64,000 bases of DNA. Source: Mycolicibacterium moriokaense. Lineage in GTDB: Bacteria; Actinomycetota; Actinomycetes; Mycobacteriales; Mycobacteriaceae. The notes under the pieces are model-generated. The model did not search any database, was not told where the DNA came from, and saw only the letters and a list, made by a program, of their open reading frames with translations. Location of the stretch: NCBI RefSeq assembly GCF_003201655.1, contig NZ_QJJU01000024.1, positions 31,175 through 95,174 on the forward strand, read 5' to 3'. The translations under genes were made by a program, and so were the position numbers. Shown piece by piece: positions 59,727-64,000 of the stretch (position 1 is its first letter; the number at the start of each line of letters is the position of its first letter).

Positions 59727-60080
59727 CGCAATTGACCATACCGATTCCTACTCAGCGAACTAAATTCCTGTCCGCATGTCCCCTGTCGGCGGGTCTAGCA
59801 GTTTGTTGTGGGGATGCCCTGTATCCGCTGCCAATTGGCTTCCGTTGGACCCGTAATCCACCGCTTCACGGCAGGCTGGAGGACATGGGCGAAGGTGGCG
59901 GCGATGAGAACTCGCGCCGAGCATAACGCCACGGCGCCGACGGGTCGACCGGGCCGTGCTACTGGCATGCCCTGGTCCACCCAGGCCTCTGTCACCCCGG
60001 TGAACGCGCCCCCTTCGCGACCTGCCGCGATACACGCTGTACAGCGGCAGGAAGGCGACGGTGGACGCGCGCGCTTGCGC
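59727..60080. other. 354-bp region between second modA-like gene and DUF4383 gene
   Basis: No confident gene. A 66-codon minus-strand frame (59795-59995, starts MTEAWVDQGMPV) is open and could be a small gene, but it has no recognised family. Confidence 0.3.
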
Positions 60081-60467
60081 GTGGGTCGGGCGTTGATTGT
60101 CGTCGAGGGGCTGGCTCTCGGTGTGCTGGGCGGCGTCGCGCTGGCCTCGTCGATGGGTTACGCCCGGGTCGGTGCCGACGGCGTGCCGATGCTCGGTCTC
60201 AAGGTGACGCCGCTGCACGCGGGGCTTCTGCTGGCCGTCGGGGCGCTGGCGCTGCTGGCCTGCCTGGGAAGACGGACAGCCTTCCTCTTCAGCGCGCTCG
60301 CAGCATGCGGTTGGGCGGCGTTGGCCATCGTCTGCGTACTCGCGGTCGCTCACCACACGCCTGGGGTACTCGGCTTCGATCCGCGCGACAGTCTGTTCTA
60401 TGGCGCTCTGAGCGCCTACAACCTCGTCACGGCGTTGTTCTTGGCGGTGCCGCTGTCGAAGGCCTAG
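60081..60467 (+). CDS. DUF4383-like small membrane protein
   Basis: 128 residues from GTG 60081. Four hydrophobic helices: VEGLALGVLGGVALASSMG, LHAGLLLAVGALALLACLG, TAFLFSALAACGWAALAIVCVLA and YGALSAYNLVTALFLAVP. The LGFDPRDSLFYGALSAYNL stretch is typical of DUF4383/mycobacterial small membrane proteins. The stop overlaps the convergent glutaminase-STAS gene through the palindrome CTAG (60464-60467), so the two share stop-codon bases. Confidence 0.6.
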   Translation: MGRALIVVEGLALGVLGGVALASSMGYARVGADGVPMLGLKVTPLHAGLLLAVGALALLACLGRRTAFLFSALAACGWAALAIVCVLAVAHHTPGVLGFDPRDSLFYGALSAYNLVTALFLAVPLSKA

Positions 60468-61770
60468 AACGCGGCCTGGAGAGCTTTCGCGGCCGCGACC
60501 GCGTCGTCAAGCGCACCAAACACCACCGCGTCGCAATCGTCCCGGTTTTCGGCGCGCACAACAGCGTTGTCCGGGTCGACCAGGAGGCCTTCTTTGCCCA
60601 CCGACGACAACGTCGCGCGCATGCCGGCGAGTAGGCCGCGGGCGGCGTCGTTGATGGTGTCAACCCGCGTCACGTCGAGGATCGCGACGTCAAACTTGTC
60701 CTTCTCGTCATCGACCCTGCGCAGCACCTGTTCGGTGCCTGCGAACAACAGGTCGCCGTGAAGTTCATAGACGCGGACCCGGTCACAGGCGTCAGAGATG
60801 GTCCTGATGGTCGACCGCGATTCGCGCGTGACAGTGAGGAAATGGAGTCCTAGCCGTTGGGACAGGCTCCGGCACACGCGGACCCCGCGACGCTGTTGCC
60901 CTTGTCGTCCAACAGCGGTGAGTAGACACCGATTCCGAGTTGGCCGGGCAGTACGGCGACGATGCCGCCGCCGACGCCGCTCTTGGCGGGCATCCCGACG
61001 GCGCTTGCCCAGTCGCCCGCGGCGTCGTACATGCCGCACGTCACCATGACGGCAAGCGTGCGCTGCACGACGACGGTATCGGTCACCCGTCGGCCGGTCA
61101 TCGGGTTGACGCCGCCGCGAGCCAGGGTGGCCGCCATCCGAGCCAGGGTGGCCGCCATCCGAGCCAGGTCGGTACTGGTCACCTTGAACGAGCACTGCCG
61201 GAAGTAGACGTCAAGCACCTCGTCGGGGTCACCATCGAGCACACCGAAGCTCTGCAGCATGTAGGCGATGGCGCGATTGCGGCTGCCGGTCTTCTTCTCC
61301 GAGGCGTATACGGCGGGATCGATGTCGAGCGGTCGACCGGCACACGCCGAATAGAACTCGCGGATGCGGGCAAATCGTTCGTCAGGTGTGGCGCCAGGGA
61401 CCAGCGAGACGGCCGCGATGGCGCCGGCATTGATCATCGGGTTCTTCGGTGTCTTCTTCGCTGCGTCGACGCTGATCTCGTTGAACGCCTCGCCCGACGG
61501 CTCCACTCCGATTCTCGCATCGACCGCATCCTGGCCGATCTGATCGAGGGCGAGCGCATAGGTGAACGGCTTGGATATCGATTGAATTGTGAATTCGACT
61601 GTGGCATCGCCGGACTCGTAAACATATCCATCCGAGAGCGACAGCGACAGCCCGAATCCGTTGGGATCGACGTCGGCGAGCTCGGGGATGTAGGTGGCCA
61701 GCGCTCCATCCGTGACGCCCGCGTGTTCGTCTCTGATCAGGTTCAGATACCGCTGAACCAGTTCGGCCAC
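60464..61770 (-). pseudogene. glsA: Frameshifted glutaminase with C-terminal STAS domain
   Basis: The main frame (60850-61770, GTG start VAELVQRYL) is a serine-dependent glutaminase. It shows IQSISKPFTYALALDQIG with the S-x-x-K nucleophile pair, NPMINAGAIAA, and SGVGGGIVAVLPGQLGIGVYSPLLDDKGNS. It then leaves the family pattern at about 60888 and stops after 20 residues. The family continuation (VCRSLSQRLGLHFL) and a C-terminal STAS-like domain (VYELHGDLLFAGTEQVL, FDVAILDVTRVDTINDAARGLL) are intact in the next frame down to 60464. One base missing near 60888 explains it. A 21-bp tandem duplication (61119-61160) also inserts seven residues. Assembly error, real loss or recoding are all possible. 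Confidence 0.75.
61119..61160. repeat. 21-bp tandem duplication inside the glutaminase gene
   Basis: Two perfect copies of a 21-bp unit (61119-61139, 61140-61160), with the start of a third, encode RMAATLA twice in the minus-strand protein. Most glutaminases have a single such helix turn, so the reading frame is kept but seven residues are added. Confidence 0.8.
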
Positions 61771-61860
61771 GGCTTGGATTTTAGCCAGCGTCGGGCCGGG
61801 TTCACGACGATGTCGTTTTTCCGCCAGTGATGTCGGTGGGGTCGTGTAATTGTGTGAGGC

Positions 61861-63348
61861 ATGCACGAAGATTTCGACCGCTGCTACCGGGCCGTCCAAT
61901 CCAAGGACGCCCGGTTCGACGGCTGGTTCGTCACCGCCGTGCTGACCACGAAGATCTACTGCAGACCCAGTTGCCCGGTCCGCCCGCCGTTCGCTCGCAA
62001 CATGCGGTTTTATCCCACCGCGGCGGCCGCGCAACGTGCGGGCTTCCGTGCGTGCAAGCGCTGCAGGCCCGACGCCTCGCCCGGTTCACCCGAGTGGAAT
62101 GTGCGCGGCGACGTGGTGGCCAGGGCGATGCGGCTGATCACCGACGGCACGGTTGACCGCGAGGGGGTGACGGGGCTGGCGGCCAGGGTCGGTTACACCA
62201 CCCGCCAGCTCGAGCGGCTGCTGCAGGCCGAGGTCGGTGCGAATCCACTGACACTGGCCAGGGCCCAGCGCAGCCAGACGGCCCGGGTGTTGATCGAGAC
62301 GACAGCGCTTCCATTCGGCGACGTCGCCTTCGCTGCGGGTTTCTCGAGCATCCGCCAGTTCAACGACACAGTCCGGACGGTGTGCGATCTCACGCCGACG
62401 GCATTGCGTCAACGCGCACGCACACGATTCGGGGGTGGTGACGCGGGCGCAACGGGTTCGTTGTCGCTGCGACTTCCGGTGCGGACGCCGTTCGCGTACG
62501 AGGGACTGTTCGGGCATCTCGCTGCGAGTGCGGTACCCGGGGTCGAGGAAGTCCGCGACGGCGCGTACCGGCGGACGCTGCGGTTGCCCAATGGCAACGG
62601 AATCGTAAGCCTCACACCGCAACCCGACCATGTGCAATGCCAGCTCGTGTTGGACGACTTCCGCGACCTGTCCACGGCCATCGCGCGGTGCCGGCGTCTG
62701 CTCGATCTCGACGCGGATCCTGAGGCCGTCGTCGATGCACTGAGCGCCGATCCGGACCTCGCAGCGCTGGTGGCCAAAGCGCCGGGGCAACGCATTCCGC
62801 GGACGGTCGACGAGCAAGAACTTGCGGTGCGGGTGGTGCTCGGCCAGCAGGTGTCGCTGAAGGCCGCCCGCACGCACACGCGGCGCATCGTGAGCGCCTA
62901 CGGCCAGCCGGTTAGTGATGCCAACGGCGGTCTGACCCATGTGTTTCCGGCCATCGAGCACCTCACTGAGATCGACCCCTCGCATCTGGCATTCCCGAAG
63001 TCGCGGCAGCGATCGCTCACCACGCTCATCCGCGCAATGGCGGACGGCGAGGTGCTGCTGGATGCCGGCTGCGACTGGAACCGCGCTCGAGAGCAACTGC
63101 TGGCGCTGCCGGGGATCGGCCCGTGGACCGCGGAGGTGATCGCGATGCGCGGCCTCGGCGACCCGGATGCATTCCCGGTCAGCGATCTCGGCGTTCGGCT
63201 GGCCGCGAAGGAGCTCGGCCTGCCCGAGGATCCTCGCCCATTGACCGAGCGCAGTGCGCGCTGGCGACCGTGGCGGTCGTACGCCACCCAGCACTTGTGG
63301 ACGGCCCTCGATCATGCGGTCAACGAATGGCCGCCGAAGGAGAAGTGA
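61861..63348 (+). CDS. alkA: AdaA-AlkA fusion: methyl-response regulator and 3-methyladenine DNA glycosylase
   Basis: 495 residues with three parts. The N-terminal zinc module has Cys34, Cys38, Cys65 and Cys68 (KIYCRPSCP, ACKRCRP); by analogy with Ada, the first accepts a methyl group from phosphotriesters. Residues ~85-190 hold an AraC-type double HTH (GLAARVGYTTRQLERLLQAEVG, LPFGDVAFAAGFSSIRQFNDTVR). Residues ~200-495 are an AlkA glycosylase with helix-hairpin-helix LPGIGPWTAEVIAMRGLGD and the catalytic Asp in FPVSDLGV. It senses alkylation and removes alkylated bases. ogt follows with a 1-bp overlap (TGATG). Orthologue Rv1317c. Confidence 0.95.
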   Translation: MHEDFDRCYRAVQSKDARFDGWFVTAVLTTKIYCRPSCPVRPPFARNMRFYPTAAAAQRAGFRACKRCRPDASPGSPEWNVRGDVVARAMRLITDGTVDREGVTGLAARVGYTTRQLERLLQAEVGANPLTLARAQRSQTARVLIETTALPFGDVAFAAGFSSIRQFNDTVRTVCDLTPTALRQRARTRFGGGDAGATGSLSLRLPVRTPFAYEGLFGHLAASAVPGVEEVRDGAYRRTLRLPNGNGIVSLTPQPDHVQCQLVLDDFRDLSTAIARCRRLLDLDADPEAVVDALSADPDLAALVAKAPGQRIPRTVDEQELAVRVVLGQQVSLKAARTHTRRIVSAYGQPVSDANGGLTHVFPAIEHLTEIDPSHLAFPKSRQRSLTTLIRAMADGEVLLDAGCDWNRAREQLLALPGIGPWTAEVIAMRGLGDPDAFPVSDLGVRLAAKELGLPEDPRPLTERSARWRPWRSYATQHLWTALDHAVNEWPPKEK

Positions 63349-63845
63349 TGGAAACAGTGCAATTTCGCTCGATGGCCAGTCCGGTCGGGAAGTTGACGCT
63401 GGCGGGCAAGGATGGGCGACTGATGCACCTGCGGATGGTCGATCAGACCTACGAGCCGAGCCATGACGGGTGGAAGTCCGACGACTCAGCGTTCCCGGAG
63501 GCTGTCGAACAGCTCGAGGCATACTTCGCAGGCGACCGAACCGAGTTCGATCTCGATCTCCATCTTGTCGGCACGGCGTTCCAGCGGCGGGTCTGGCAGG
63601 CGCTGCTCACGATTCCCTACGGGGAGACGCGGTCATACGGCGAGATCGCCCGGCAGATCGGGTCCCCCGGTGCGTTTCGAGCCGTCGGGTTGGCGAATGG
63701 CCACAATCCGATCGGCATCATTGTGCCGTGCCATCGCGTGATCGGATCGGACGGCAGCCTCACCGGATACGGCGGCGGGCTGGACCGGAAAAGGGCCCTG
63801 CTTTCATTGGAGGAAAGCCGCACCGCACCCGCCCTATTCGATTAA
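63348..63845 (+). CDS. ogt: Methylated-DNA-protein cysteine methyltransferase
   Basis: 165 residues. The acceptor Cys128 is in IIVPCHRVIGSDG; GSPGAFRAVGLANGHNPIG is the conserved HTH/Asn hinge region. It removes methyl groups from O6-methylguanine once per molecule. The ATG overlaps the alkA stop by one base (TGATG), so the two alkylation-repair proteins are coupled. Orthologue Rv1316c. Confidence 0.96.
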   Translation: METVQFRSMASPVGKLTLAGKDGRLMHLRMVDQTYEPSHDGWKSDDSAFPEAVEQLEAYFAGDRTEFDLDLHLVGTAFQRRVWQALLTIPYGETRSYGEIARQIGSPGAFRAVGLANGHNPIGIIVPCHRVIGSDGSLTGYGGGLDRKRALLSLEESRTAPALFD

Positions 63846-63863
63846 ACAATTGCAATAAAAATG

Positions 63864-63897
63864 CCTCTGCCCTCCAATCGAAATTGGAGGGCAGAGG
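63864..63897 (-). terminator. Intrinsic terminator of the rRNA operon
   Basis: CCTCTGCCCTCCAAT (63864-63878) and its exact reverse complement (63883-63897) form a 15-bp stem with a 4-base loop. On the minus strand it is followed by a T-run (plus-strand AAAAA near 63857-63861), so it ends transcripts coming from the 5S rRNA. It may also help stop ogt transcripts. Confidence 0.9.
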
Positions 63898-63908
63898 ACT
63901 TAAATTGT

Positions 63909-64000
63909 GTTCGGCGGTGTCCTACTTTTCCACCCGGGTTGGGTAGTATCATCGGCGCTGGCAGGCTTAGCTTCCGGGTTCGGGATGGGTCCGGGCGTTT
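63909..64000 (-). rRNA. rrf: 5S rRNA (3' part, continues beyond the window)
   Basis: The minus strand reads the mycobacterial 5S rRNA 3' region: GGGTGGAAAAGTAGGACACC and the terminal CGCCGAACA, with AACCCGGAAGCTAAGCCTGC further upstream. 92 of about 115 nt are in the window. The 16S and 23S genes would lie beyond base 64000. The terminator hairpin at 63864-63897 follows directly. Confidence 0.95.

Noticed and set aside
59795..59995. 66-codon minus-strand ORF between modA-like and DUF4383 genes
   Set aside because: Plausible composition at its start but no ribosome site or family; not listed as a gene.
61121..61165. Short repeats that could suggest a CRISPR-like array
   Set aside because: Only two direct copies in frame inside a gene, no spacers; a simple tandem duplication.

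Overview
The window reads as a GC-rich chromosome segment of a mycobacterium, probably an environmental or rapid-growing Mycolicibacterium-type species. The evidence is gene content and order. From about 29.0 kb to the right end the genes follow the order remembered for M. tuberculosis Rv1343c back to Rv1316c. They include mec-cysO-cysM, aosR-clpS, pncB-dinG, glgP/glgE/glgB, fadA4-mce, nucS, an Rv1320c-type cyclase and adaA/alkA-ogt, and they end at the 5S rRNA end of a ribosomal operon. A WhiB protein, mycothiol-dependent enzymes and a virS-mymA-lipR-sadH locus also point to Mycobacteriaceae. Rv numbers and family assignments come from memory and pattern recognition, not from a search.

Layout. 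0-0.7 kb: start of an htrA-type membrane serine protease. 1.2-7.1 kb: SnoaL-like protein, an FAD oxidoreductase fused to a SnoaL-like domain, two mycothiol-dependent maleylpyruvate-isomerase-like proteins, a small SRPBCC-like protein and a second FAD oxidoreductase. 7.1-8.1 kb: ParD-like/zeta-like toxin-antitoxin pair behind two palindromic operators. 8.4-10.2 kb: DoxX and quinone-oxidoreductase genes that share an upstream repeat. 11-15 kb: exported and membrane proteins with diverged intergenic repeats. 15.5-16.8 kb: modA with a HTH-TOBE regulator and twin palindromes. 16.8-19.9 kb: amidohydrolase/AraC and TetR/WhiB6-like divergent pairs. 19.9-20.7 kb: an arylsulfatase remnant. 21-26.8 kb: wax ester synthase and the mymA locus. 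26.8-28.8 kb: DUF309 protein and an amidase. 28.9 kb: tRNA-Leu.

29-64 kb is mostly conserved core, with accessory genes set into it: an 819-residue membrane protein with a lipase-like motif, a zinc metallopeptidase lipoprotein, a Vgb-like propeller coupled to glgP, a second modA without modBC, a DUF4383 protein and a frameshifted glutaminase-STAS gene. Core functions group as nucleotide and RNA quality control (rdgB, rph), cell wall (murI), cysteine synthesis from the CysO sulfur carrier, N-degron proteolysis (clpS), NAD salvage (pncB), alpha-glucan metabolism, propionyl-type CoA metabolism (mce) and DNA repair (dinG, nucS, adaA-alkA, ogt).

The most interesting non-coding signals are regulatory palindromes and repeats: the 20-bp-spaced operator pair at the toxin-antitoxin locus, the twin CCGCANNTGCGG sites before the molybdate regulator, the 11-bp-arm palindrome between tetR and whiB6-like, the 21-bp direct repeat between virS and mymA, and several small diverged repeats of unknown function.
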